Assembly: GCA_009697105.1 (NCBI GenBank)
Contig: SIAQ01000017.1
Span: forward strand, 1 to 60,381
From: Gemmataceae bacterium
GTDB lineage: Bacteria; Planctomycetota; Planctomycetia; Gemmatales; Gemmataceae
Reading direction: 5' to 3'
DNA: 60,381 bases
Below the pieces are notes generated by a model that worked only from the letters and a program-made list of their open reading frames with translations, searched no databases and was not told the origin of the DNA. Shown here one piece after another: positions 50,516 through 59,114 of the stretch (position 1 is its first letter; the number at the start of each line of letters is the position of its first letter). A program made the position numbers and the translations under genes.

Positions 50516-51505
50516 TCATTTTCCCAGCATTCGCACCGGCATTGTGCGGAAGAACACGCCGTTGCCGCCGGTTTGCTTCGCTTCGGTGTCGTAGAAGATC
50601 GTGCCCAGCGTATCCGCGTTGATTTCGACAGTGCGCGGACAAGCCCGGCCGCCGATGGCGCGAGCGGGGTTGTAGAACTCGACGGGCCGGTCGAGGTCCC
50701 AGGTCTTGCCGTCATCGCGTGACACGATGAAGTGGATCTTCTCGCCGCCAACGCCGGGGCCGACGATTTGCGAGGCGAGCAGCCAACCGTTCTTGATCGC
50801 GATCATTTCATGCCGCCAACCTTGTGTCGAGACATCGGGGAACGGTTTGATCGCATCCCAGGTCTTGCCCGCGTCCGTCGAGCGTAGTCCCTTGCCGCTG
50901 ACGAGCGTTCCCTTGGCCGTGCGCACGATTGGCGTCAGACCGTGATTTCGTCCGTCGCCGAAGGGCGTTTCGGCACCGGTCTCGGGATTGTAGACAGTCG
51001 TGCGATCCATAAGCGAAATCAGCCAAGCCGTCGGCGACAGTTCGACGAACGGATGCCGAATGACGCTGCCAAGCTTCGCATCCTTTGGCTTGGCAAGGTT
51101 TTTCGGTTCGCTCCAGGTCAGGCCATCGTCACTGCTGATCGAGTAGGCGATGTGGCGAGACTTCGGGCCGGTTTCGGCGGTGTACCAAACATTCCATGCA
51201 TGCACGAGTCGGCCATCGGCCAGCGTCGTCAGCGAACCGGGGTAGACTTGCGTGTTGACGGTATGCGGAAACAGCGTCGGCTTCGACCAGGTTTTTCCTG
51301 CGTCGGTGGAACGCGTCACCAGATACGGCTTGTATTCGCTCTTGCAATAGACCGCGACGAGCGTGCCCTTTTTGCTCACGCACAATGCGGGATGGATATG
51401 CCCGCTGACACCCGTCTCGATCCGCACGGGTAGAGCGGAATCCTGCGCGACGGCGATCGGAAACGTGCAGCCCAATGCAACGGTCAAAATCAATATGTGT
51501 CTCAT
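50516..51505 (-). CDS. exported sialidase-like BNR-repeat protein
   Basis: A 329-aa protein with signal peptide (MRHILILTVALGCTFPIA). Asp-box repeats characteristic of sialidases are visible: STDAGKTWSKP, SSDDGLTWSEP, STDAGKTWDAI and SRDDGKTWDLD. The beta-propeller would hydrolyse a glycosidic bond, probably of sialic acid, outside the cell or in the periplasm. The ATG at 51505 begins a clean signal peptide. Read in the same direction as the lyase and transporter genes upstream, from which a palindrome separates it. Confidence 0.83.
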   Translation of the reverse strand: MRHILILTVALGCTFPIAVAQDSALPVRIETGVSGHIHPALCVSKKGTLVAVYCKSEYKPYLVTRSTDAGKTWSKPTLFPHTVNTQVYPGSLTTLADGRLVHAWNVWYTAETGPKSRHIAYSISSDDGLTWSEPKNLAKPKDAKLGSVIRHPFVELSPTAWLISLMDRTTVYNPETGAETPFGDGRNHGLTPIVRTAKGTLVSGKGLRSTDAGKTWDAIKPFPDVSTQGWRHEMIAIKNGWLLASQIVGPGVGGEKIHFIVSRDDGKTWDLDRPVEFYNPARAIGGRACPRTVEINADTLGTIFYDTEAKQTGGNGVFFRTMPVRMLGK

Positions 51506-51811
51506 AGCGTCTCTTGTCCGGGCGACTTTGGGAAAGGTCGGCTCAGTCGTTGCCAGGTAGGCTATACACCTGCGATGCGATGGAACAGACCGTGAGTTGA
51601 GGCAAGCGCAGGAACGTCGCCGCTCCTTCAGGTGCAACACCGTTCGTTTCGCGGAGAGGTTTGATTCCAACCGCACCGTGAGATGTGTAAACGTGCACAA
51701 CAGCTTGATCGCCGACAACAGTTGTATTACGAGCCCGTAGCGTAAGCGACGGATTGGAAATAACCGTCGCTTACGCTACCGGCTCGTATATCGAAGGAGG
51801 GAGTCAACACC
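51506..51811. other. spacer between lyase and sialidase genes
   Basis: These 306 bp hold no supported gene. The one clear structure is the palindrome at 51728-51788; the remaining part is probably a leader for the sialidase gene. Confidence 0.6.
51728..51788. repeat. 25-bp inverted repeat, one mismatch
   Basis: Arms 51728-51752 and 51764-51788, TACGAGCCCGTAGCGTAAG at the left; the family also occurs at 9737-9838 and as a half arm near 16938. Confidence 0.9.
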
Positions 51812-52723
51812 TCACGCCACCCAATCGAAAAAGCCGAGGCTCGCCAGGCCCGCCTTCAGCTTCTCGTGCTGGCCCGGCGTCAGCCTCGCATGCGGCAAAC
51901 GCGGCGGGCCGACAGGGACGCCAAGCAACTCCATCACCGATTTCGCCGCTCCCATGAAGCCCAGGCTTGCCAGCAATTCGATCATCTGCACCGATCGATA
52001 CTGTTCCGCGCGGGCGGCGACGAGGTCGCCCTTCGCAAACGCCGCGATCACCCGATTATAGATAGGCCCGGCAAAATTATACGTGCTGCCGACCGCGCCG
52101 ACCGCGCCAAGCGACAAGGCCGCCAACAGGTACTCGTCGGTTCCCCACGGAATATCGAATCGCCCACCGGCAACCCGCAAGAGGCTTTGATAGGCCATCA
52201 GATCGGGGTTCGTGAACTTGAGGCCCGCCAGCGTCGGGATTCGTGCCGCCCCGATTTCGAGAAACTCAGGCATCGAATAGTGAACGTTAGTCATGATGGG
52301 AATGTCGTAGAAGTAGTACGGCAATCCCGGCGCGGCACTGGCGATCTCCGCACAGCAATCGATGAGGAGGTCCAGCGTCCTCGGTTTGAAGTAACTGGGC
52401 GACAGTGCCGCGATTGCGCTGGCTCCGAGCGTCTGTGCCTGCGCCGCCAGAGTGCGAGCATCGGCGATGCAGTTCGAGCCGACGTGAACCACCAGCCGCA
52501 TCGGAGTGCCACGGATAACCTCGCTCCATCGCTGTGCGACGGCCAGGCGTTCCTCGACCGTCAGCGAATGACTTTCTCCCGTGCTGCCACAGACGAAGAC
52601 CGATTTCACGCCGGTGCGAAGAAGGTACGCCGCCTGTTTTTCGATCGCGTCCAGATTCAACCCGCCACTGGCATTGAACGGCGTATGCGTGGCGGCGATC
52701 AGGCCTACTAACTTTGTGGACAT
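51812..52723 (-). CDS. N-acetylneuraminate lyase/dihydrodipicolinate synthase family aldolase
   Basis: A 303-aa TIM-barrel lyase. GLIAATHTPFNASGGLN opens the barrel, FVCGSTGESHSLTVEER is the substrate-binding loop, YYFYDIPIMTNVHY carries the catalytic Tyr, and LAGLKFTNPDL holds the Schiff-base Lys. The YYFYxIP form and the neighbouring sialidase favour N-acetylneuraminate cleavage to ManNAc and pyruvate over lysine synthesis. The ATG with AGGAAT upstream lies 5 bp after the transporter stop, so both are in one operon. Confidence 0.87.
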   Translation of the reverse strand: MSTKLVGLIAATHTPFNASGGLNLDAIEKQAAYLLRTGVKSVFVCGSTGESHSLTVEERLAVAQRWSEVIRGTPMRLVVHVGSNCIADARTLAAQAQTLGASAIAALSPSYFKPRTLDLLIDCCAEIASAAPGLPYYFYDIPIMTNVHYSMPEFLEIGAARIPTLAGLKFTNPDLMAYQSLLRVAGGRFDIPWGTDEYLLAALSLGAVGAVGSTYNFAGPIYNRVIAAFAKGDLVAARAEQYRSVQMIELLASLGFMGAAKSVMELLGVPVGPPRLPHARLTPGQHEKLKAGLASLGFFDWVA

Positions 52724-52728
52724 ATCGG

Positions 52729-53976
52729 TTATTCCTTTTCAGAATGAAGAGTCCGCGGCTGTATCAGCAACACGAGGACAATGGAAACAATCGCCGCACT
52801 CGCAAAGATACCGAAGATCACATTGAGCGGCACGGCGCGATCGCGCATGACGCCAAAGCCCCAGTCGGCGAGGCCGCCGCAACTGATGCTGACGAGGTTC
52901 ATGATCCCGTAGCCCGTCGCACGCAATTCGGGCCGAACGATCTGCGACAGGATCGGCATATTGTTACAGTCGAAGAAGCCCCAGCCAAGACCGAAGAGCA
53001 TGAGAAACGCGATGGCAACACCAAGCGTCCCCGCGTTGCCAACGCCGAAGATCGCCGGAACGATCAGGCCCATGCCGATGGCGCTAACGAGAATTCGGCC
53101 ACGCTCGCTGCGGCGCATCCAGGTGTCCGCCAACCAGCCGCCGACGAACGCGCCGAGGATGGCGGCGACCTGCCAATACAGCGTCGCCGCGACGCCCGCC
53201 TCGCCCTGCCCGATGCCGAACTCACGCTTCAAGATCGATGGCATCCAGTCGCGCACCACCCAGCCCGCGAGCGCCGGCAGAGTGAAGTAAAGCACCAGCA
53301 AAATAAACGAGACGTTCGTGACCAACTCCTGCGCCGCCCGCAGTGGTGTTGGCCTCGACATATTAGTTTTCGCCTGACTCGTTGGAGCGTCCCGCAAGTA
53401 GAACGCGAGCGGCACCGCGTAAATCATGCCCACAATCCCGCATGCATCGAACGTGAAACGCCAGCCCAGGCCTGGCTCGTCGGCCACATGCCCCGCGAAT
53501 CCGCCGGCGATAACGCCGCAGTAGATCGCCATTTGATGCAACCCCACGGCTCGCGATCGTGTCGAACCAACGTGATAATCGGCGATCAGTGCCAGTGCCG
53601 CCGGGATGTAGAACGCCTCGCTGATGCCCATGAGCGAGCGGGTCCAAAGCAGTTCATTATAGGTCGCCACCTGCCCGGTCCACCACGTCACCCCGGACCA
53701 AACGAACAGACTGCCGCAGATCGTAAACCGTCGGCTGAAGCGGTCGGCCAGGTAGCCGCCGATCGGGCTGAGAAACGCATACACCCACTTGAACTGCCCG
53801 AGCATGAAACCCCAGTTCGCGTCGCTCCCGATGGTCGGGATGTCGGCCATGACCGAGGCCTGCATCGCCGCCAGCATCTGCCGATCGAGATAGTTCAACA
53901 GCGCAACCGGCATCAGCAGGACGACCACCAACCAGGCGGTTCGCGACATCGTCGGTGATTCCAGTGCGATTGACAC
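52729..53976 (-). CDS. MFS transporter, probably for sialic acid
   Basis: A 415-aa major facilitator with about 12 membrane segments. LNYLDRQMLAAMQASV at the N-terminus and DRFSRRFTICGS after the second segment are MFS signature loops, and the group is that of ACS (anion:cation symporter) sugar-acid carriers. First gene of the operon with the lyase; the sialidase follows, so sialic acid uptake is likely. GTG start with GGGAG upstream. Confidence 0.83.
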   Translation of the reverse strand: MSIALESPTMSRTAWLVVVLLMPVALLNYLDRQMLAAMQASVMADIPTIGSDANWGFMLGQFKWVYAFLSPIGGYLADRFSRRFTICGSLFVWSGVTWWTGQVATYNELLWTRSLMGISEAFYIPAALALIADYHVGSTRSRAVGLHQMAIYCGVIAGGFAGHVADEPGLGWRFTFDACGIVGMIYAVPLAFYLRDAPTSQAKTNMSRPTPLRAAQELVTNVSFILLVLYFTLPALAGWVVRDWMPSILKREFGIGQGEAGVAATLYWQVAAILGAFVGGWLADTWMRRSERGRILVSAIGMGLIVPAIFGVGNAGTLGVAIAFLMLFGLGWGFFDCNNMPILSQIVRPELRATGYGIMNLVSISCGGLADWGFGVMRDRAVPLNVIFGIFASAAIVSIVLVLLIQPRTLHSEKE

Positions 53977-54065
53977 GCTGCTGCTCCCAGGCGAACCCGA
54001 TGTTCGTTTTGATCGTCTCTTGAAACATTATCCGCACCGGGGGCCAAATGGGCGATATCAAATTT

Positions 54066-54080
54066 GTCCGTAGTCCGTGG
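54066..54080. repeat. GTCCGTAGTCCGTGG repeat
   Basis: The same short repeat occurs near 57954, 58991 and 60171; see the finding on stop codons. Confidence 0.75.
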
Positions 54081-54235
54081 CAAAAAGCGCCTGCAGACAA
54101 ATCCAAGCCGATCAAGCTGCTTGGATGGCCACTGTGACGTCTTGGTCCCTGCTCATGACTGGAGTATGATTAATAAGTCGCAGTCCACAGTCAGTTCTTG
54201 CCAAGGACTAATGACTAAGAACTAAGGACCAAGCC

Positions 54236-54508
54236 ATGGCTGAAATGACAATCCAGTTGCGCATCGACCCGAACACGGGGAAGAAGGATATTGTCATTAG
54301 CCTGGATTCCGATGCTGACATGTTGCCTCACGAACACGAGGAGCAACATCGCCGGCTCGCCGAGAAACTCCTCGAAGGCGGCATGATCCAGGCCTCCGAA
54401 CTCGGCAAGATTGTTGTGGAACGCGAGGAAGAAGCGGCTGCACCGGCCGCACATGAACAATCCAAAATAGAGCCGCCAAGCGAGAGAAAAATTCAAGCCC
54501 CAGGATGA
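54236..54508 (+). CDS. hypothetical 90-aa protein, partner of the 1120-aa gene
   Basis: A small protein: MTIQLRIDPNTGKKDIVISL, then DADMLPHEHEEQHRRLAEKL, then a Glu/Ala-rich tail. The strand-strand-helix pattern and the HEHEEQHR histidine cluster look conserved and resemble small domains of the FtsH/MoxR-vWA ternary systems, but that link is only a memory-based guess. It is followed by the 1120-aa gene on the same strand across a palindrome whose left arm supplies its last codons and stop. Confidence 0.55.
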   Translation: MAEMTIQLRIDPNTGKKDIVISLDSDADMLPHEHEEQHRRLAEKLLEGGMIQASELGKIVVEREEEAAAPAAHEQSKIEPPSERKIQAPG

Positions 54509-54575
54509 GCGCAGCGATTCCTGGGGGTGGTGGATGGCTTGACCCCCAGAAATCGCTGCGCTCATCCTGGGGCTT
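54495..54575. repeat. 34-bp inverted repeat, one mismatch
   Basis: Arms 54495-54528 and 54542-54575, AAGCCCCAGGATGAGCGC at the left. It overlaps the end of the 90-aa gene and codes for its final QAPG and stop. Confidence 0.9.
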
Positions 54576-54598
54576 ACGCCGAGCAATGAAAGCTACAC

Positions 54599-57500
54599 GT
54601 GATCCTTCACTTCCCCACCTTCGATATCCTGCGACTCGCGCTGACGACCGGTGCTGTGCCCGAGGACGTGCGCGTTGCGCCGGTAGGCTACGTCCCTGGG
54701 CCGGATCGCACGCTGCAGGTCGAGCCGAGCGTGCCGATGTCGGAGCAATCGCTCAAGGCCCTGCGTCGGCTTGGCGTTCAGTTCCCAAAGCAGACCGCTC
54801 TCGAACATGCGTCAAAGGCTGAGCATTGGCTGCAACTTTTTCCGCTCATGCGCGACCCTCGGCCCACGGAAAGCGACGCCCAGACGCCCGTGCTCTTCGC
54901 CCTGCCCGTGGAGGCATCGCTCGGCGAACTGGCGACAGAGATATTACGGCTCGGTAACGATCGGCAATCATTTCGCCACATCACCAGCGATGTCGGCCCT
55001 CCGGTGACGCTGCTGCGAGTCATCGGGCCGCCGTATTATTCGCTGCTGCTGGCATTAGATCAACCGGATTCGCCGGGCGTGCCGATTGCGTATCGCGAGG
55101 TATCACCGCGCGTGTGGGTACGGGCTGGTTACGTGCATCCGCTGGGCGAGCAGATCAAGCCGCCCATCGGGCAGGTATTGTTGCTGAGCGAACCGCGCGT
55201 TTGGCAGACGCTTCCCGAAACGGCCTGGCAGGACATCTACGAGGTGCTCGACTTCGCCACACCGGCGACGCCGATCGCCTACGCCGACGCCCCCCTGCCC
55301 TGCCGCATCCCCGTATCGATCGCCCTGACGCGCGCCGGCGGCCGTGACGTGGCGGAACTCTGGGTGCTGCGCGATCCCGCCATCGCCCAGGTCGAGGACC
55401 TCGTCCGCACAGCCGACAACGAACTGATCGCTCGCTTCGCCTTCGCCGTCGCGGAGTTCGAAGGCCAGCGCGTCGTCGTCTTACGTATGCGGCCCTCGAA
55501 AGCGGCGCCGCCCGCGGTTGTCCTCAACGCTCTCGGCTTTCGTCCTTATCTCCGCATTCCGAATTTGTATGTGCCCGTCAGCACGGCTCTGCGCCCGCCA
55601 TTGCGCCGTGAAGCGGTGATCGCACTGCTCGCCGAGGATCGTACTCGCCTCACCTGGCTCGCCCCGACCCCGAACGGCAGTTTCACGCCGCGGAGCGTGC
55701 CGGAGGATGCGTTCCGCCCGTTATCGGAGTGGGTCGATTACATTCTGGAGCATGAGCATCAAGCGATGGCTGCGTGGATCGGCTCGACACAGTTTCAGTT
55801 CGAGAGCTTAATTTGCAGGGACGACGCCGAAAGGCCGAAGAAACCAAAAGCCTCACCGCCACCAAAGAAACTCAGCGATGGCCCTGGCAAGGAACGCGAT
55901 ACGACCGCAGCGAAAAATCCTACCGCCTCGCCGACGCCCAAGCGGAAAGATCGCACGGACGAAGGCCACACCGATGACGCGCCCAGGGCGACGCCGAGTG
56001 AGTGGGAGCAACGCCTGCACGCTGTCGAAGCGGACTACAGCCAACTGACGACACCATTGGAGGACGCGGGCCGACAGCCGTTATGGGTCGAGATGGCTCA
56101 ACTCAACGGGCTACTCACTCGCACTAGCGACGAGGCGATTTGCTGGGCCAACGCGATCTGGGAGGATGCCAACCCACGCCTCGATTGGCTGCGAGACTGG
56201 AGCCTGGCCGACGGCAAGTCGCTTGGCGCCGCCATCACTCGCTTGTGCAAAATCCCGACGCCGATGCACACCGATCTGCAACGCCTCGCCGCCAGTCTGA
56301 TTCACTTGGCGACATTATCAAATGTGCCCGGCGATCTCGCCACACCGCTCGATCGCGCTCAGCGCTTTCTCGAAAAGCACGAGTCGCACCTCGGCGCGAG
56401 GCCGTTGTGGCTGGCCTGGCATGCGCTGCACAAGCTCGCAGGCAACGACGTGCTGCTGCTGGCCCGCGCTCGCGATCGCATTCTGGAACGACTCTTCGCC
56501 CACGGTCTCTCTGCGGATCTCGACCTACCGGCGTTCCTTCGCTACCACGGCATCAACGCGAATCAACGCTTCACGCAGGTCCGCGACAAGGTCGTGCGGC
56601 TGCATCGCATCGTCCGCGATTGGACCAAGACCGGCACAAACCCCGTCCCGCACACCCTCGCCTATGTCGATCTGATGTTTGCCTTCGGCCTTGCGCGTCT
56701 AGGCGAAGTCGCAGAGGCCCGCCGATTGCTGCACGACGCCGCCGCCGAGTTGGAGCACGCCGACGAGGTGCACAGTTGGCTCTACGCCGCGTTTGCGTTT
56801 CGTGTGCAGCAAGCGATCGACAGCAAGGCCGCTGGCCAACGGCTGCCCGAAGAGATGCTCGACCTGCTTCGTGAGATCGAGTCGCCAGGCTTTCTGCAAC
56901 ACCTGCCCAAAGGCAATGCACGCGATGACGCCAAGCAGGTCCAGCAAACGCTACGTCTCAAGATCGACCGCGTACGCCAATATTCACGCATCCTCGAACC
57001 GGTCGAACGCATAGCGGCCTATGAACGATGGTACGGTACGCACACAGACGAATTGATTCAGTCGCTCACGGCCCTTGCCGAAGAATCCGACCGTGCCATC
57101 GTGATTCAGCGCTTGCAAAAGCTGATGACCGGCAAACAGAAAATCAAAGGCTCGCCCAATGCCGAGTCGCAAATCATCCTGACGGCGTTGCGTCTTGCGC
57201 CTCGTCTAGGCCAAGCGTTCGGCGAAGAGGTGCTCGACCGCGCCGCCGTCGTCATCGCCAAGGAAAAGGATGTCGAGCGCGTGGCCGAGCTGATCGAGAA
57301 GAGTTTGTTCCTGGCCGGGCAATACGATCGCCGCGAGGACTTGCAACGTTTGGTGACGCGATTTCAGGAGCTGCTCGAAGGCTCGTGCCGGCTGCCGTAC
57401 GACAAGCTCATCCGCGTCATCGCCGGCAGCTTTCGCGGGCTTCGCAAGTTCGGCCTGCGTGACGAAGTGCTGCATCTATTGCGGCGTGTCGAGGCTGCTA

Positions 57501-57961
57501 TCGCCGGTGACCCGGACCTGCGTGGCACGGCAGTCCAGGCGGGCCGCGTTGTCGCTCAACGGCATTGCCTGCTGCTCGAATTGGCCTGTGCGTGGTTCTA
57601 CTTCGGCGAAGAATCAATCGCGCGAAAGATGCTCGACAACGCCCGCAATCAGCTCTATCGCAATGAGCTTTACTGCGTGCACCAAAACGAACTCGCCTGC
57701 GGTTACCTTACCGCGCTCGGCTACGCCCCGATCGAGTTCGCCGTCGCCCGGGTGATGGAGTTCTACCGCAAAGCCGAGGGCGTCTACGACATGTGGACCA
57801 CGCAAACACACTTTTCATTGAGCCGACTGATGGCCGTGGAGGCAACCATCCTCGCTTTGGTCAACGAAGACACGACGCTCGACCCGCAAGTCCGCAAACG
57901 CCTCGACGAGGAAGAGTATCTCATTCGCCGGCGGATACACAAGGATGTGCGTGGTTCGTAG
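54599..57961 (+). CDS. large two-part protein with helical solenoid (1120 aa), unknown
   Basis: Residues 1-420 form a mixed alpha/beta region with motifs ILHFPTFDILRLALTTGAVP and VGYVPGPDRTLQVEP. Residues about 423-480 are a charged Pro/Lys-rich linker (KPKASPPPKKLSDG and PTPKRKDRTDEG). The rest is a helical solenoid rich in Leu and Arg that looks like TPR-type repeats. No ATPase motif and no membrane segment are visible. With the 90-aa gene it may be two parts of an FtsH/MoxR-type ternary system whose ATPases are not here; that is a guess. GTG start. Confidence 0.6.
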   Translation: MILHFPTFDILRLALTTGAVPEDVRVAPVGYVPGPDRTLQVEPSVPMSEQSLKALRRLGVQFPKQTALEHASKAEHWLQLFPLMRDPRPTESDAQTPVLFALPVEASLGELATEILRLGNDRQSFRHITSDVGPPVTLLRVIGPPYYSLLLALDQPDSPGVPIAYREVSPRVWVRAGYVHPLGEQIKPPIGQVLLLSEPRVWQTLPETAWQDIYEVLDFATPATPIAYADAPLPCRIPVSIALTRAGGRDVAELWVLRDPAIAQVEDLVRTADNELIARFAFAVAEFEGQRVVVLRMRPSKAAPPAVVLNALGFRPYLRIPNLYVPVSTALRPPLRREAVIALLAEDRTRLTWLAPTPNGSFTPRSVPEDAFRPLSEWVDYILEHEHQAMAAWIGSTQFQFESLICRDDAERPKKPKASPPPKKLSDGPGKERDTTAAKNPTASPTPKRKDRTDEGHTDDAPRATPSEWEQRLHAVEADYSQLTTPLEDAGRQPLWVEMAQLNGLLTRTSDEAICWANAIWEDANPRLDWLRDWSLADGKSLGAAITRLCKIPTPMHTDLQRLAASLIHLATLSNVPGDLATPLDRAQRFLEKHESHLGARPLWLAWHALHKLAGNDVLLLARARDRILERLFAHGLSADLDLPAFLRYHGINANQRFTQVRDKVVRLHRIVRDWTKTGTNPVPHTLAYVDLMFAFGLARLGEVAEARRLLHDAAAELEHADEVHSWLYAAFAFRVQQAIDSKAAGQRLPEEMLDLLREIESPGFLQHLPKGNARDDAKQVQQTLRLKIDRVRQYSRILEPVERIAAYERWYGTHTDELIQSLTALAEESDRAIVIQRLQKLMTGKQKIKGSPNAESQIILTALRLAPRLGQAFGEEVLDRAAVVIAKEKDVERVAELIEKSLFLAGQYDRREDLQRLVTRFQELLEGSCRLPYDKLIRVIAGSFRGLRKFGLRDEVLHLLRRVEAAIAGDPDLRGTAVQAGRVVAQRHCLLLELACAWFYFGEESIARKMLDNARNQLYRNELYCVHQNELACGYLTALGYAPIEFAVARVMEFYRKAEGVYDMWTTQTHFSLSRLMAVEATILALVNEDTTLDPQVRKRLDEEEYLIRRRIHKDVRGS

Positions 57962-57968
57962 TCCGTGG
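57954..57968. repeat. GTCCGTAGTCCGTGG-type repeat overlapping a stop codon
   Basis: The TAG stop of the 1120-aa gene (57959-57961) lies inside this repeat. Confidence 0.7.
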
Positions 57969-58035
57969 AAAAGCTTGCCATTCGCCGCGTTCCTGGGAAT
58001 CGTCTGTGGTCCGTCGGTGGATGTCGCTAGCCGTT

Positions 58036-58110
58036 TAGCCGTTCGCTTTTGGCGAATGCACATCGCCGCCGTACAAGAAGGGGTTGGCGCTCGCCAAAGG
58101 CAAGCGGCGA
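58036..58110. repeat. degenerate inverted repeat
   Basis: TAGCCGTTCGCTTTTGGCG and GCGCTCGCCAAAGGCAAGC are decayed arms of the family seen at 17152 and 23087. Confidence 0.7.
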
Positions 58111-58139
58111 TAGGTGATATGGGCGGTCGTGCGTTCAAC

Positions 58140-58877
58140 CTAATTCGCGTCCTGACCCTTTTTCTCCGAGTCTTGATTGAGACGTTCGAGGATAACCTGG
58201 GCAGCGGAGAGGTAGTCGGAAGCAGTGGCTTCGAGGATGCGGATGCCGCCGGCGGGGCCACGCGAGAGATAGCAGGTCAGCAGGATGCCTTCGGGAACCT
58301 GTGCGACGCTCTGCTTGTGTACGCCGCGCTCTTTGAGTTGGGTATCGAGCGGCAGATTGGTCGGCGAAGTGTTCGCGGTCTGGGCCGTCGACAGGGGCGA
58401 GCCTTGCGATTGCCAACCGATTATCGGCGTGAACGGCGGCGTGGCGCTGTTGTCGCGGAGTCGCTCGACGCGTGGCGTCGTGGAAGCGCCGGGGTAACCG
58501 GGCATCGTCGGCGTCTGCAACGCTTGGCCTTGGCGCGCCCAGTCGGCGGTCGGGCGTGATTTGCCGTCGTCGTCGATGGCGAGCGGTCGGCCCAACGGCC
58601 CCTGGGTGCTCATCGCTGCGAGGCCGGCGTTGTTCGTTCCGGAAAAAGCCGTCGGAATCGCCGGCACGCCGCCCTGTGGAGGTGAAACGAGGGTGCCGGT
58701 CATCGCTTGCTGCTGATTCGGGATCGGCATGGCAGCCGGTGGAGCCAGGATCCCTTTGAGCGGATCGTGGCCCGCTTGCGTACTCGAATTATGGGAAGTC
58801 GAACATCCCGTGAAAACGGCGAATGTCAGGGCAATCGAACCGATCACGAGGGATCGACAGGTCTGTCGGGCCATCAT
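58140..58877 (-). CDS. lipoprotein of unknown function
   Basis: A 245-aa product using an ATG at 58877 with AGGCG 5 nt upstream. The N-terminus MMARQTCRSLVIGSIALTFA leads to the lipobox VFTGC. The mature part is rich in Pro, Gly, Ser and Gln and looks disordered until about residue 180; the end, LLTCYLSRGPAGGIRILEA followed by SAAQVILERLNQD, is more ordered. Anchoring to the outer or cytoplasmic membrane is expected; no family is recognised. Confidence 0.6.
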   Translation of the reverse strand: MMARQTCRSLVIGSIALTFAVFTGCSTSHNSSTQAGHDPLKGILAPPAAMPIPNQQQAMTGTLVSPPQGGVPAIPTAFSGTNNAGLAAMSTQGPLGRPLAIDDDGKSRPTADWARQGQALQTPTMPGYPGASTTPRVERLRDNSATPPFTPIIGWQSQGSPLSTAQTANTSPTNLPLDTQLKERGVHKQSVAQVPEGILLTCYLSRGPAGGIRILEATASDYLSAAQVILERLNQDSEKKGQDAN

Positions 58878-58990
58878 CTTTCGCCTATTCTGCCGATCTT
58901 TCGACATTTGGCGTGTCCGCCGATCTTGTGGGATGTCAATTCTCCAATAAAAAGAAATCGACACAAACGAACGGGAACTTTAACCTATTT

Positions 58991-59040
58991 GTCCGTGGTT
59001 CGTAGTACTTCGTCGTATGTCCGTGGTCAGTGGTCCGTGG
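58991..59040. repeat. cluster of GTCCGTGG repeats
   Basis: GTCCGTGG occurs three times together with TCGTAGT in 50 bp, between the lipoprotein and dehydrogenase genes. Confidence 0.75.
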
Positions 59041-59114
59041 CAAGAAAGCACAACCGCTTTTGCTACGGAACACTGACTATGGTCCACGGGTAACAATTTC
59101 GGAGATATTCGACA

